Shown here: positions 35,301 to 45,714 of the stretch, one piece after another
Layout: every line of letters begins with the position of its first letter
Position numbering within the stretch: position 1 is the stretch's first letter
Source of the DNA: Populus alba
Taxonomy: Eukaryota > Streptophyta > Magnoliopsida > Malpighiales > Salicaceae
Reading direction: 5' to 3'
DNA: 64,000 nt
Assembly (NCBI RefSeq): GCF_005239225.2
Contig: NC_133289.1
Span: 1,185,501-1,249,500, forward strand
Program-made: the position numbers and the translations under genes
The notes under the pieces: generated by a model
Seen by the model: the letters and a program-made list of their open reading frames with translations, nothing else
Told to the model about the DNA's origin: nothing
The model's database searches: none

Positions 35301-37130
35301 TGGAAGTAAATTCACACTAGCTCCAAGATCAAGTAAGGCTCTTTCAATTTTGTGTTCTCCAATAAAGCAAGAAATTGTAGGACAACCAGGGTCTTTATAT
35401 TTCAAAGCATTATTGTTTTGAAGAATGGCACTTACTTGTTCGGCTAAAAAGGCTTTCTTTTTCACATTCAGTTTTCTCTTCACAGTGCACAGATCTTTCA
35501 AAAATTTAGCATAGGAAGGAATCTGTTTAATAGCATCCAACAAAGGTATATTGATCCTTACCTGTTTGAAAATTTCAAAGATTTCAGAGTTGTGACTAAC
35601 TTTCCTTTGTTTAGTCATGGCATGAGGAAATGGAAGTGCTGGCGGGGAATCAGCCTTTTCTTTGCAATGTTCAGGTTCAACCCCTTCCTTACCCTCAGAG
35701 ATAGACTCATCATCTTTCTCACAAGGTTCAAGAATGGGTTTTTCAATAACCTTACCACTACGAAGAGTGATGACTGATTTGACTTGATCCATGTGTTGGC
35801 TTCCAGAACTACTTGCATTTGCATTGTATTGCCCCTTTGGATTTTGTTGTGGTTGAGAAGGAAACTTACCTTTCTCTTGGAAACTGAGAGCAGATGTTAA
35901 TTTTGCAAGAGCATCTTTAAAATCAGTCATGCTTTGAGCAAGTTGAGTGTTGATTGTCTCCTGCTTTTCAATGAATGCATGCAATGATTCCTCAAAATTT
36001 CTTCTAGGAGGTGGAGCATAAGGAGGTGCATATCCATAAGAATTTTGGAAATTATGGTGTGCTTGAAACGGTGGTTGTGAAGTTTGTGTATTATTGTTGT
36101 CACTCTTCCAACTAAAATTTGGGTGATTTCTCCAACCAGGGTTATATGTTTGTGAGTATGGGTTATGGTTGGGTCTTTGGAAACTGTTTAAAGCATGGGC
36201 TTGTTCATGGAGGCATTCCTTGAAAGAAGGCAAAGTTGGACAATCATTGGTTGCATGCTCATTTGTTTCACAGATTTGACACACAATGTCTTGAACAGAT
36301 TTTAATTGACCACTCTTTTTTAATTCTAGTGCCTCGACTTTTCTAGCTAAAGATGCAAACTTGGCTTGGAGGTCATGATCTTCCCTAAGGTTGTGCATAC
36401 CCCCACTAGATGTATGAGGTTGAGTTTTACTTGGTGCCTCATAAGTACCTGTGGTGTCCCAATTTTGAGCATTTTCAGCTAGCAAGTCTAGATACTCCAT
36501 TGCTTCATTAGGGTCTTTATCTTCAAAAGTTCCATTGCACATCAATTCAACCATTTGCCTATCTCTAGGTGTTAAACCCTCATAAAAATGTGAAACCAAT
36601 CTCCATGTTTCAAAACCATGATGTGGGCAAGTATTAAGCAAATCTCGATACCTATCCCAACATTGGTAAAATGTTTCTCCTGGTTTTTGAGTGAAAGTGA
36701 TGATTTGTCTTTTAAAAGAGTTTGTTCTGTGAGATGGAAAAAACTTCTTTAAAAATTGTTGTTGCATATCATCCCAAGCACGAATGGATCCTGGTCTCAA
36801 ATTTTGTAGCCATGTTTTAGCTTTATCTTTTAATGAAAAAGGAAAAAGCTTTAATCGAATGGTGTTCATGCTACAATTTGAGTCATTATAGGTATTACAG
36901 ACCTCCTCAAATTCCCTTAAATGCAAGTATGGATTTTCTAAGTCTAAGCCATGAAAAGATGGTAAAAGTTGAATAATGCCTGGCTTAAAATTAAAATGAG
37001 ATGCATCAGGAGGGAAAACTATGCATGAGGGTGCACTTGTTCTTGTGGGATTCATGTGGTCTCTAAGTGTTCTCATACGGTTATTCTCATTATTCTCATT
37101 ATGAAGTGATTGATTATCTTCTTCGGCCAT
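32394..37130 (-). CDS. gag-pol: Athila gag-pol polyprotein of element D, RT truncated and mutated
   Basis: One frame of 1578 residues from the ATG at 37130 (MAEEDNQ). Gag is at about 60-230, a CCHC knuckle at about 284-297, and protease with [12 protein letters not shown] near 600. RT has lost its N-terminal third or more: the protease linker ([15 protein letters not shown]) is joined directly to [17 protein letters not shown] at about 790. The catalytic motif reads FMDNFSVFG (about 859), whereas active Athila RTs have FMDD there, so one metal-binding Asp is missing. RNase H ([14 protein letters not shown] at about 1005) and integrase (HHCC near 1210; [26 protein letters not shown]) look complete. 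The long undamaged frame with a dead RT implies recent copying with RT supplied in trans. Confidence 0.92.
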   Translation of the reverse strand: MAEEDNQSLHNENNENNRMRTLRDHMNPTRTSAPSCIVFPPDASHFNFKPGIIQLLPSFHGLDLENPYLHLREFEEVCNTYNDSNCSMNTIRLKLFPFSLKDKAKTWLQNLRPGSIRAWDDMQQQFLKKFFPSHRTNSFKRQIITFTQKPGETFYQCWDRYRDLLNTCPHHGFETWRLVSHFYEGLTPRDRQMVELMCNGTFEDKDPNEAMEYLDLLAENAQNWDTTGTYEAPSKTQPHTSSGGMHNLREDHDLQAKFASLARKVEALELKKSGQLKSVQDIVCQICETNEHATNDCPTLPSFKECLHEQAHALNSFQRPNHNPYSQTYNPGWRNHPNFSWKSDNNNTQTSQPPFQAHHNFQNSYGYAPPYAPPPRRNFEESLHAFIEKQETINTQLAQSMTDFKDALAKLTSALSFQEKGKFPSQPQQNPKGQYNANASSSGSQHMDQVKSVITLRSGKVIEKPILEPCEKDDESISEGKEGVEPEHCKEKADSPPALPFPHAMTKQRKVSHNSEIFEIFKQVRINIPLLDAIKQIPSYAKFLKDLCTVKRKLNVKKKAFLAEQVSAILQNNNALKYKDPGCPTISCFIGEHKIERALLDLGASVNLLPYSVFQSLNLGELKPTSITLLLADRSVKVPRGIVEDVLVQVDKFIYPVDFVVLDTQPVEACNSIPVILGRPFLATSNALINCRNGLMKLSFGNMTLEMNIFNIYKQPEDDNDLQEVDFIEKLVHDQFQTTSSETEIDESDDLQMIYFQESKACNWRPQIEELPPRSIEPIPSSDQRVAGHEFYCFLDGYSGYNQIEIALEDQEKTTFTCPFGTFAYRRMPFGLCNAPATFQRCMLSIFSDMVERFLEIFMDNFSVFGDSFDDCLTNLEKVLSRCEEKNLVLNWEKCHFMVTNGIVLGHIVSSKGIEVDKSKIELIANLPTPKSVKDVRSFLGHAGFYRRFIKDFSVISKPLSNLLTKDNIFEWTEHCEEAFVKLKNLLTSAPVIQPPDWSLPFEIMCDASDYAVGAVLGQRKDKKPYVIYYASKTLNSAQMNYTTTEKELLAVVFACDKFRSYLVGSPVIVFSDHAALKYLLSKKDSKARLVRWILLLQEFDITIKDKKGTENVVADHLLRLTTDSRSDITPIDDYFPDESLFSVSTMPWFANIVNFLVSGQLPAHWSTQDKRKFLNEVKNFYWDDPYLFKYCPDQIFRRCIPDNEVSSVIKFCHSEACGGHFSSRKTTAKILQSGFYWPTMFKDSHAFCKICENCQKLGSISKRHMMPLNPILVIEIFDCWGIDFMGPFPPSFGFLYILVAVDYVSKWIEAIPSRTNDHKIVIQFLKENILSRFGIPRAMISDGGTHFCNKPFESLMKKYGITHKVATPYHPQTSGQVELANREIKQILEKTVNPNRKDWSLRLNDALWAYRTAYKTSLGMSPYRLVYGKPCHLPVEIEHKAYWAIKAFNLSLDDASQLRKLQINELEEIRNDAYDNSRIHKARIKEFHDKKILRKTFNVGQKVLLYNSRLHLFPGKLRTRWSGPFIVKHVYPYGACDIENPKNGNVFKVNGHRLKVYFDNFSVENDSIELSDPVYKD

Positions 37131-37337
37131 ATTTTCTGAAAATGATGAGGATACCCTACAAAGTCTACCACTTAATGTACGTGACCAAACTCTCATGCAC
37201 GTGTAAGAAAAGAATAAAAGCAAGAAAAGAAAATAGAAGAAAAAGAAACAAAACAAAACAAAGGAAACAAAAATAGATAAAATGAAAAGTGAAAAGAGAA
37301 AATAAATTAAATATTATAATTTATACAAGAATTTACC

Positions 37338-37355
37338 TCCCCGACAACGGCGCCA
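37338..37355 (-). other. Element D primer binding site
   Basis: Complement of TGGCGCCGTTGTCGGGGA, the tRNA-Asp type as in B with one base different, next to the 5' LTR. Confidence 0.88.
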
Positions 37356-37361
37356 AAAACT

Positions 37362-39095
37362 TGACACGACCAAAAGCTTGATGTCTTTTCCCAAGTGCAG
37401 GAGTGTCGAAGTAATAAATAACCCGGCAAGACCGGGGTCGAACCACAGAGAGGTTAATTGTATAAATTATAAATAACAAGACAACAACAACAACAACAAC
37501 AATAATAACAACAATAATAATTATTATTATACTTAGTACGTGGCGTTGTTATACCTGAGAATGATCTAAAGATCGGGTCACAGGTTTCCAGCCTATATAC
37601 TGACTTTATGAAAAGATCAAAGATATATATTATATAATATAAACAGAATGTAAATAATAATAATAACAATGATAATAATAATAATAACAGAAGATGAAGA
37701 AATTAATGAGAACTTTGAGATAAAAGATTAACGTAAGGATTAAACAATGATAAAAACAAATGTCAAGGTTAGAGGATCCACTAATGGTACTTCAAACAAG
37801 TATAATATAAACTCTTATTACTCAATTGGAAACCACACATAAAGGAGGTTCCAATCAGATTATAAATTGTTAACATGATTACATTAATTATCTTATTCGA
37901 ATAAAGCTAATACTTGTAAATGTTGGCAGACATTCATGATTATAACTTATGTTAACAACAAATCAAGTTCCTTTCATAGCTTAGGTGTCGGTTAAACCAT
38001 ACAGTATGGGCTATGAAAGTGCCAAGTATTTGTTGTACCAAGTGTTACACAACATAAATCTAGATTAACCATTTAACAAGCAAAGTATTAAAGTGAACAA
38101 GATAACAAATATAAAACATGTTAGTATCCAACGTTAAGGTCCATGTTAAGTTTATATTATACTTATTCTTACACCATTAGTGTACCCTTTTCACCTTGAC
38201 ATAATTAACTTAACTAAACATAATGAAAGAGAGAAACATAAATAAACAAGATAAGAACATAAATGAGAAAGAAGTTAACTAAGTAAAAGAAAGGAAATGA
38301 AGTGCATAAACTTGATATTAATGAAAGCAAGACATAAGCAATACAAAGAGAGAAAGCAAGAGCATGATCTTGATCTGGAAACCAAGATGCCTCAATACAT
38401 GGTAAGTGCCTCCTTTTATAGGCCAAAATTTGGAACTATTGATTTGTTGACTAATTGATGAGTGGGTGGCCACATCTTGACTAGATAACAATCCTTATCT
38501 TCTTGTCTGATCAAGACGTCATTGCTAACATCATAATTTGCCCAGAATCCTCAAGAATGTTCTAGGAAATTGTCTCAGCTTTCCAACAAAAAAAAGATGA
38601 GGTCATTTGGACTTCTAGAACTCAAGATATGGGCTGAACACTAAATAGTGTTTGGGCTGCAGGACAGCTTCGGACTTCTTCGTTGTTCCTTCAATTTGGA
38701 CTTCAAAACGACCTTTTCAAATCTTGGGCTCCTCATGAAAGTTGTAGGCTTTTGTCTTACCTTTCCATCCATATAAAGTGGACCTAAATCCGAAATCTAG
38801 AGCTCCAGATATGATCCAATTACCGAGCAATGTTCCGGTTTGGACTGCACCGACATCTCTTTTCTAAGTTTGGCCATCTCTTTGTCCTTTAACTTTCAAT
38901 GCTTAAACTCATCAATCAATCCTTTTATTTATGTGATAGTCCTGCATTTAAAATGAGCATTTACCATAAATTAAGGTATCTTATAATATCAAACTTGTTA
39001 TTATAAAACATGCTTTAGTTAAGGAGTTATTGATACTTCAAGTGCAAAATGATGATATAAAACCTTGATAAACATGCACTTTTAAGTATTAATCA
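37362..39095 (-). repeat. Element D 5' LTR
   Basis: 1734 bp. Same sequence as 27756-29505 apart from simple-repeat length (CAA minus 12, TAA minus 3, A minus 1). Confidence 0.93.
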
Positions 39096-41664
39096 GCTTC
39101 CCCCTTCGATCTCCATCCAGCCATTTCTCCCCTCTCGCCAGCCAAAGTTTTCGCGTCCCTTCAGCCCCAAAACAAACCGAAAAACTGGCCCCCGACCTTT
39201 AACCAAAGCCAACCAGCTAGCTCCCTCCTTCGATTGAGTTCCCCATCTCCCCGTCATCTGCCTCTTGCAGCCAAACCAACCTCCTCTACAGCCGGTTTTC
39301 ACTGCTTCCTCATAACCAAGACAGCCCGGTCATCAACACAGACCCACCAGCAGCACCACTCTCCTTTCCCCACGGAGAACCAGCCACAACTCTTCTCCCC
39401 GCGGGTTTGATTTATTTTTCTCTTCTTTCCCATAGCTTCCAGCTCCGGCGCCTCCCAGGTCACGATCTCCTCCTCAGCCACGGCTGTTTCTCCTTCAGTT
39501 TCCTTCCACAGCAGCGACGACCGAACAGATCCAGCGCCGGGGCAGCACCGTCATCATCTCCTTCAACCGGTGGCAGACCCACGATCCCCTCTTCCATCGC
39601 AGCAACGCCCGGCGAGCCACCCAACACTCCGCTGTCTGAAGAACGAAGGAGCAGCCACCGGGAATAGAAGGATTTGATTGCAGATCTAAAAAAGGAAAAA
39701 ACGAAACTGATCTAAAAAAAAAACAACAAAGTAAAACCGACTGCTCTGTGTGTTTTTCTTGTGTTTGCAGGTGACCGGACCCTCACCGCCGGCTGAAAAT
39801 TGAAGAGGAGAAGAAGCCGCTCCAGGCGCCTCTGTTTTTTCTGGTTTCCAGCAGCGGCGCGTGAACCCACGCGCCGCCAGTGACGGTGGTGCGTGGATCC
39901 ACGCGCCGGCACTGTTCATGCAGCCCCAGAAGTCCTTCCCTGCAATTCCTGGAGTGTTGGGGGACTATTTTGTAAATTTTAAGTTATTTAATGTAATTTT
40001 TATTTAGTTTTTGAATTTGTATTTTTGTAATATGTAAATGTGGAAAAGAAAAGAAAAACAAATAATAATAAAAAAAGTTGTGTGTGTGTGTTTTTTATAT
40101 TTATTTATTATATTGTATTATAAAAAATAAAAAAAAACAAAAAAGGAATTAATTGTTTAATTTGAGCATGCACAAATTCTAAGGATGGATAAAATCATGT
40201 TGTATTTTCCATGAAAATGTAAGAACATGTTTCTACATATATTCTGGGAATTAATAACTGATGTATCGTAGCCTTAGAAGTGGGCTAAAATTCTATTTTA
40301 AAAATTACATCAAGCTCACGAAGTTTGAATGTGGTGTGCGCATTGTGTTTGTGAATTTTATGGTAAAATTGCAGGAATAAAGAAGGAATTAATATTTTGA
40401 TTGGATCACGGTGTAGAAGTACAAACTTGTACGGAAGTTGTATTTTTAAAATCCGATGAAAAGACAATTTTTTAAACTTCTTTTAACCCATCAAGTCCAC
40501 GGAGCAGCTTACCTCAGGTAGGGTGTGTTAGGGGTGCTAACACCTTCCCTAACCACAACCAGTCCCTTACCCGCGAGTCTCTGACCATGACCAGTCCACC
40601 AGGGTTTCCTAGTAACCTCAATTAAATACTAGGTGGCGACTCCTAACGAACCAATTCAAGCAATACAACAACGAGAGATATAAAATCGCCAGCCGGTGCC
40701 GCGTGCGCGCGGATTTTGACGTGCGACACCAAGTATTTGTTGTACCAAGTGTTATACAACATAAATCTAGATTAACCATTTAACAAGCAAAGTATTAAAA
40801 GTGAACAAGATAACAAATATAAAACATGTTAGTATCCAACGTTAAGGTCCATGTTAAATTTATATTATACTTATTCTTACACCATTAGTGTACCCTTTTC
40901 ACCTTGACATAATTAACTTAACTAAACATAATGAAAGAAAGAAACATAAATAAACAAGATAAGAACATAAATGAGAAAGAAGTTAACTAAGTAAAAGAAA
41001 GAAAATGAAGTGCATAAACTTGATATTAATGAAAGCAAGACATAAGCAATACAAAGAGAGAAAGCAAGAGCATGATCTTGATCTGGAAACCAAGATGCCT
41101 CAATACATGGTAAGTGCCTTCTTTTATAGGCCAAAATTTGGAACTATTGATTTGTTGACTAATTGATGAGTGGGTGGCCACATCTTGACTTGATAACAAT
41201 CCTTATCTTCTTGTCTGAACAAGACGTCATTGCTAACATCATAATTTGCCCAGAATCCTGAGGAATGTTCTAGGAAATTGTCTCAGCTTTCCAGCAAAAA
41301 AAAGATGAGGTCATTTGGACTTCTAGAACTCAAGATATGGGCTGAACACTAAATAGTGTCTGGGCTGCAGGACAGCTTCGGACTTCTTCGTTGTTCCTAT
41401 ATTTTGGACTTGAAAACGGCCTTCTCAGATCTTGGTGTCCAAATGAAAGTTGCAGGCCTATCTTTTACCTTTCCATCCATATAAAATGGACCTAAATCCG
41501 AGATCTAGAGCTCCAGATATGATCCAATTACCGAGCACTGTTCCGGTTTGGACTGCACCAACATCTCTTTTCTAAGTTTGGCCATCTCTTTGTCCTTTAA
41601 CTTTCAATGCTTAAACTCATCAATCAATCCTTTTATTTATGTGATAGAAGTACTAATCAAGACG

Positions 41665-41817
41665 CATCCTAGTGGAGATGTGCATCGTGTAATTCATGAT
41701 TTATGGCCACAATTCCATAAAGAACATGATCGACTTAGTCTTGGGAATCTGACTAAAAAAGACCCTGTTTGCCAGTTTTCAAGAAAACTGGATGGGAAGC
41801 CTATCCCCGACCCATAG
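41665..41817 (+). pseudogene. Cysteine-rich accessory ORF of element B, 3' part
   Basis: Continuation of 18348-18743 after the second TSD copy. It encodes the C-terminal third (HPSGDVHRVIHDLWPQF to KPIPDP), with one Leu-to-Ser difference from D. It is separated from its 5' part by 22.9 kb of insertions and so cannot be read as one protein. Confidence 0.85.
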
Positions 41818-42055
41818 AGGGCGTTTAAGCCGTTCTTGGACGTAAAACCAAGGGAAGATGTGAGCCACAATCACAACTACCTGTACATACATGCTTTGTC
41901 AAAATAAATAAATAAAGAGAGAGAGTGTGAGACGACAGCTGGCCTACATATAGGTGGTATGATTGCATTTTCACTTTTTCATCTATAAATTCTTCTCTTC
42001 CTTCCCTTCATTTCTACTCATCCCATATATTCATCAAATATAGAAGTGTGTAGAA
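41818..42055 (+). promoter_or_regulatory. Leader of the element B LOG gene
   Basis: Equivalent of 31397-31650. CTATAAAT at 41983-41990 is 66-73 bp before the ATG. It differs from the D leader by several short indels (AC, TTAA and GA-repeat length among them), unlike the LOG frame that follows. Confidence 0.45.
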
Positions 42056-42709
42056 ATGGCAGGTTCCTCAAGTCATCATATAAGAAATATTTGTGTTTTC
42101 GGTGGATCCAGTTCTGGGAAAGAAAAAGAGTTTTTAGAATCAGCAAATCATCTTGGTCGGGTACTAGCTGAGAGAAAGATTCATTTAGTGTATGGGGGAG
42201 GCAGCCTTGGGTTAATGGGAGGTGTGTCAATGGCTGCATTTTTAGGAGGCAGTCAAGTTTTGGGGGTTGTCCCCAAAGCTTTAGCAACTGGGGACATCAT
42301 TGGAAAAACAATTGGAGAGGAACTACAGGTCCCAATAATGTCTGACCGACTGAATACCATGTTTAACCATGCTGATGCCTTCATTGCCTTACCAGGTGGT
42401 CTGGGCACATTGGAAGAGATCTTTCATATTTCATCTTGGGCCCAACTGCACATTCACCATAAACCTATAGGTTTGTTAAATGTTAATGGTTTTTATGATA
42501 AGTTGCTGTCTTTCCTTGATCAAGCTGTGGAACAGGAATTTCTAACATCTTCGGCACGACAAATCATAATCTCTACTGCTACTGCTGAACAATTGATTGA
42601 CCAACTACAATCTTTCATCCCTGTCATTGATCTCTGCATGAGTCGTCTAGATTGGTCAACTAAGGAAAGCCGTAAAGAGCTTAGATTAGATTTGAGCCTT
42701 CATCTGTGA
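42056..42709 (+). CDS. LOG-like: LOG cytokinin riboside 5'-monophosphate phosphoribohydrolase, captured by element B
   Basis: Second copy of the 217-residue LOG enzyme, same sense as B's gag-pol and in the same place as in D. All family motifs are kept (LVYGGGSLGLMG, Arg98, PGGLGTLEE). By eye the two genes differ by seven amino-acid-changing and about five silent substitutions over 654 bp (K10R, R79G, T94I, R169Q, A174T, P193L, K208E, D to B), none in the catalytic motifs. It is intronless, although plant LOG genes normally have several introns. Expression could come from the LTR promoter or from the TATA-like word upstream. I regard it as a retrotransposon-borne gene, not a resident host locus, because the LTRs and TSD of B enclose it and D repeats the arrangement. 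Confidence 0.93.
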   Translation: MAGSSSHHIRNICVFGGSSSGKEKEFLESANHLGRVLAERKIHLVYGGGSLGLMGGVSMAAFLGGSQVLGVVPKALATGDIIGKTIGEELQVPIMSDRLNTMFNHADAFIALPGGLGTLEEIFHISSWAQLHIHHKPIGLLNVNGFYDKLLSFLDQAVEQEFLTSSARQIIISTATAEQLIDQLQSFIPVIDLCMSRLDWSTKESRKELRLDLSLHL

Positions 42710-42846
42710 AACCTTGTGTCTTTTGGTTTTATTAATAGCATATTATTTTGTTTTGTTACTTCTTATGTTTGTTTAAGTGTGTTTCAGGTTTGTCATTGTT
42801 CGCTGTTTCAGGTGATGTCTTTTATACTCTATCTTTCTACCTTCGA

Positions 42847-42886
42847 ACATTGAGGACAATGTCTCGTTTTGGTTGGGGGGAGAGGG
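42847..42886 (+). other. Palindrome plus internal purine tract downstream of LOG
   Basis: ACATTGAGGACAATGT (arms ACATTG/CAATGT) is followed after eight bases by GGTTGGGGGGAGAGGG. I recall a similar GAGGACAATG...G-run pair downstream of the coding region in many Athila elements. It may be a second polypurine primer. Confidence 0.65.
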
Positions 42887-43329
42887 TAGTAGTTTAAAAA
42901 AAAAAAATACTAACTTGCTAACTGTTTTTGCTATTATTAAAACCATTTGACAAAATTGTTATTAGGATGGTAGAGTATGGAATCAATTTTATTGACTCTA
43001 GAGACGCATCTTAGTAAGTTTCATTACCAAGGTCTATCATAATACTTCTTGAAATATTCAGGTTTACAAACTCTCACATTGTTATCACTTGATTCTGCTC
43101 CTATACTCATTTAACAAGTATTATTAAACCTTCATTTTCACACACACACTTTAACATATGATTGTGGGTTGCACATTGGATTATTACATTAATTATGTTC
43201 TTTTGTTGAAGGTAACAACTAAGGGAAAAGGATAGTATATAATTTGCAAAGAAAAAAAAAAGAGAAAAAAAAAGATAGTATTGATGATAATAAAACGTGG
43301 ATAAGTTTGGTTTCGTAGCCTCCCTAACC

Positions 43330-43577
43330 TAAGCAATTAAGCCCGAAGGGGTGTTTTTAACACCTAATACCCTAAAGTCAACTGACTTGGGAGCTATTGG
43401 CCCAAAGCTTGTTACATGGGTTAAGGAGAAAAGCTTAAGGGAATCAAACATTGCATTATCTACGTATCAGTATCTGCAACCCGAGTTGTTAAGCTCGTAG
43501 GGGTGTCTCAACACCTAATGCCCTAAGACCAACTGGTCTGGGAGTCATTAGCCTAAAACTCGTTACATGGGTTAAAG
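43330..43577 (+). ncRNA. Two tandem structured stem-loop modules in the Athila 3' region
   Basis: Unit 1 (about 43330-43424) and unit 2 (about 43475-43577) share GGTGT...ACACC, a second stem and a third stem, and both end GTTACATGGGTTAA. Stem 2 is AAGTCA-AC-TGACTT in unit 1 and AGACCA-AC-TGGTCT in unit 2. Stem 3 is GAGC/GCTT versus GAGT/ACTC. Both stems keep pairing through changes on both arms. Element D has both units. Confidence 0.55.
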
Positions 43578-43961
43578 ATACATTATGTTTTAAGTTGTAT
43601 GTGTATATAAATAAAAATAAAAAAAAATAAAAATAAAAAAAAAAAGAAGAAGAAAAAAGAAAGTAATAATGATAATCCCAACCCAAGGAAGTTCACCTTA
43701 AACATTTGAACATAATATTGTTTTCTTCCAACAAAAGCCCCATCATCTATGTTTTCATATATTGAGCACATAAAAAGAAGGTTTATTAATATCTTGTTTA
43801 AGAAGTATGAAGCAGGAATATAAATTTAATGAGAGTTTGTTTATCTGGATAGATTGATGGAAGTTGAATGATGAATGCCTTGCTTTGTGATACTTGCAAA
43901 TTGTTTCTCTATTTTAACGCTTTAGATTACTAGGGACTAGTAATAAGCTGGTTGGGGGGTG

Positions 43962-45709
43962 TGATTAGTACTTAAAAGTGCATGTTTATCAAGGTTTTAT
44001 ATCATCATTTTGCACTTGAAGTATCAATAACTCCTTAACTAAAGCATGTTTTATAATAACAAGTTTGATATTATAAGATACCTTAATTTATGGTAAATGC
44101 TCATTTTAAATGCAGAACTATCACATAAATAAAAGGATTGATTGATGAGTTTAAGCATTGAAAGTTAAAGGACAAAGAGATGGCCAAACTTAGAAAAGAG
44201 ATGTTGGTGCAGTCCAAACCGGAACAGTGCTCGGTAATTGGATCATATCTGGAGCTCTAGATCTCGGATTTAGGTCCATTTTATATGGATGGAAAGGTAA
44301 AAGATAGGCCTGCAACTTTCATTTGGACACCAAGATCTGAGAAGGCCGTTTTCAAGTCCAAAATATAGGAACAACGAAGAAGTCCGAAGCTGTCCTGCAG
44401 CCCAGACACTATTTAGTGTTCAGCCCATATCTTGAGTTCTAGAAGTCCAAATGACCTCATCTTTTTTTTGCTGGAAAGCTGAGACAATTTCCTAGAACAT
44501 TCCTCAGAATTCTGGGCAAATTATGATGTTAGCAATGACGTCTTGTTCAGACAAGAAGATAAGGATTGTTATCAAGTCAAGATGTGGCCACCCACTCATC
44601 AATTAGTCAACAAATCAATAGTTCCAAATTTTGGCCTATAAAAGAAGGCACTTACCATGTATTGAGGCATCTTGGTTTCCAGATCAAGATCATGCTCTTG
44701 CTTTCTCTCTTTGTATTGCTTATGTCTTGCTTTCATTAATATCAAGTTTATGCACTTCATTTCCTTTCTTTTACTTAGTTAACTTCTTTCTCATTTATGT
44801 TCTTATCTTGTTTATTTATGTTTCTTTCTTTCATTATGTTTAGTTAAGTTAATTATGTCAAGGTGAAAAGGGTACACTAATGGTGTAAGAATAAGTATAA
44901 TATAAATTTAACATGGACCTTAACGTTGGATACTAACATGTTTTATATTTGTTATCTTGTTCACTTTTAATACTTTGCTTGTTAAATGGTTAATCTAGAT
45001 TTATGTTGTATAACACTTGGTACAACAAATACTTGGTACTTTCATAGCCCATACTGTATGGTATAACCGACACCTGAGCTATGAAAGGGACTTGATTTGT
45101 TGTTAACATAAGTTATAATCATGAATGCCTGCCAACATTTACAAGTATTAGCTTTATTCGAATAAGATAACTAATATAATCATGTTAACAATTTATAATC
45201 TGATTGGAACCTCCTTTATGTGTGGTTTCCAATTGAGTAATAAGAATTTATATTATACTTGTTTGAAGTACCATTAGTGGATCCTCTAACCTTGACATTC
45301 GTTTTATCATTGTTTAATCCTTACATTAATCTTCCAACTCAAAGTTCTCATTAATTTCTTCATCTTCTTCTATTTCCACTACTACTACTATTATTATTTT
45401 TATTATTGTTGTTGTTGTTATTTACATTCTGTAATATATCCCTTTGATCTTTTCATAAACTCAGTATATAGGCTGGAAACCTGTGACCCGATCTTTTGGA
45501 TCATTCTCAGGTGTAACAACGCCACGTACTGAGTATTATAATTATAATTATTGTTATTGTTGTTGTTGTTGTTGTTGTTTTTGTTGTTGTATTGTTATTT
45601 ATAATTTATACAATTAACCTCTCTGTGGTTCGACCCCAGTCTTGCCGGGTTATTTATTACTTCGACACTCCTGCACTTGGGAAATGACATCAAGCTTTTG
45701 GTCGTGTCA
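43962..45709 (+). repeat. Element B 3' LTR
   Basis: 1748 bp, preceded by the purine tract GTTGGGGGGTG (43951-43961). Followed by TSD ACCAG (45710-45714). Confidence 0.93.
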
Positions 45710-45714
45710 ACCAG

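Larger units (their letters stand above)
27756..39095 (-). mobile_element. Element D: complete Athila retrotransposon carrying virus-like and LOG genes
   Basis: 11340 bp with TSD GCTTC on both sides. It reads on the minus strand: LTR (37362-39095), Asp-type primer site, one long gag-pol frame, an accessory nucleic-acid-binding-like ORF, LOG, a structured 3' region, a purine tract and LTR (27756-29505). The two LTRs appear free of substitutions by eye; their 16-bp length difference is explained by a CAA microsatellite, a TAA microsatellite and one homopolymer base. It is therefore the youngest insertion, in agreement with its place at the centre of the nest. RT is incomplete, so movement must have used enzymes from a relative. 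Confidence 0.95.
19429..40728 (+). mobile_element. Element C: non-autonomous Ogre-like LTR element without pol
   Basis: It is bounded by LTRs TGTCATAACCC...GTGCGACA and by the repeat CCAAG at 19424-19428 and 40729-40733. It has the same Arg-type primer site as A and an A-like leader. Of the genes only a stub of gag is left. The rest of its ~5.3-kb interior is non-coding and dominated by tandem arrays. Element D lies in its 3' LTR. It is best read as a deletion derivative moved in trans by an Ogre relative. Confidence 0.9.
27022..40728 (+). repeat. Element C 3' LTR, split by element D
   Basis: The left part is 27022-27755 and the right part 39096-40728; GCTTC is duplicated at 27751-27755 and 39096-39100. 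Without D and the duplication it is about 2362 bp, close to the 5' LTR. Confidence 0.92.
18744..41659 (-). mobile_element. Solo LTR E (Athila, reverse), split by element C
   Basis: The left part is 18744-19428, starting TGACACGATC. The right part is 40734-41659, ending AGTACTAATCA. The flanking repeat AGACG is at 18739-18743 and 41660-41664. Near its right end about 144 bp present in other Athila LTRs is missing: GTGATAG is joined directly to AAGTACTAATCA. No Athila internal sequence is attached. Confidence 0.9.
12465..45709 (+). mobile_element. Element B: Athila retrotransposon carrying virus-like and LOG cargo genes
   Basis: It is bounded by LTRs starting TGATTAGTACTT and ending GGTCGTGTCA, with direct repeats ACCAG at 12460-12464 and 45710-45714. 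The Asp-tRNA-type primer site, gag motifs and integrase identify Athila. RT and RNase H are deleted. Its accessory ORF is interrupted by solo LTR E, which in turn contains C and D. Without these insertions the element would be about 10.3 kb. The two LTRs differ by roughly eight substitutions plus microsatellite length by eye, so the insertion is young but older than D. Confidence 0.93.

Noticed and set aside
37131..37256. Hydrophobic N-terminal extension of D gag-pol as a signal peptide
   Set aside because: It starts at a TTG in the U-rich leader; the ATG at 37130 gives the conserved gag start.
42056..42709. LOG as an ordinary resident host gene interrupted by repeats
   Set aside because: It lies inside B's LTR-TSD unit in sense with pol, and D repeats the same order on the other strand.
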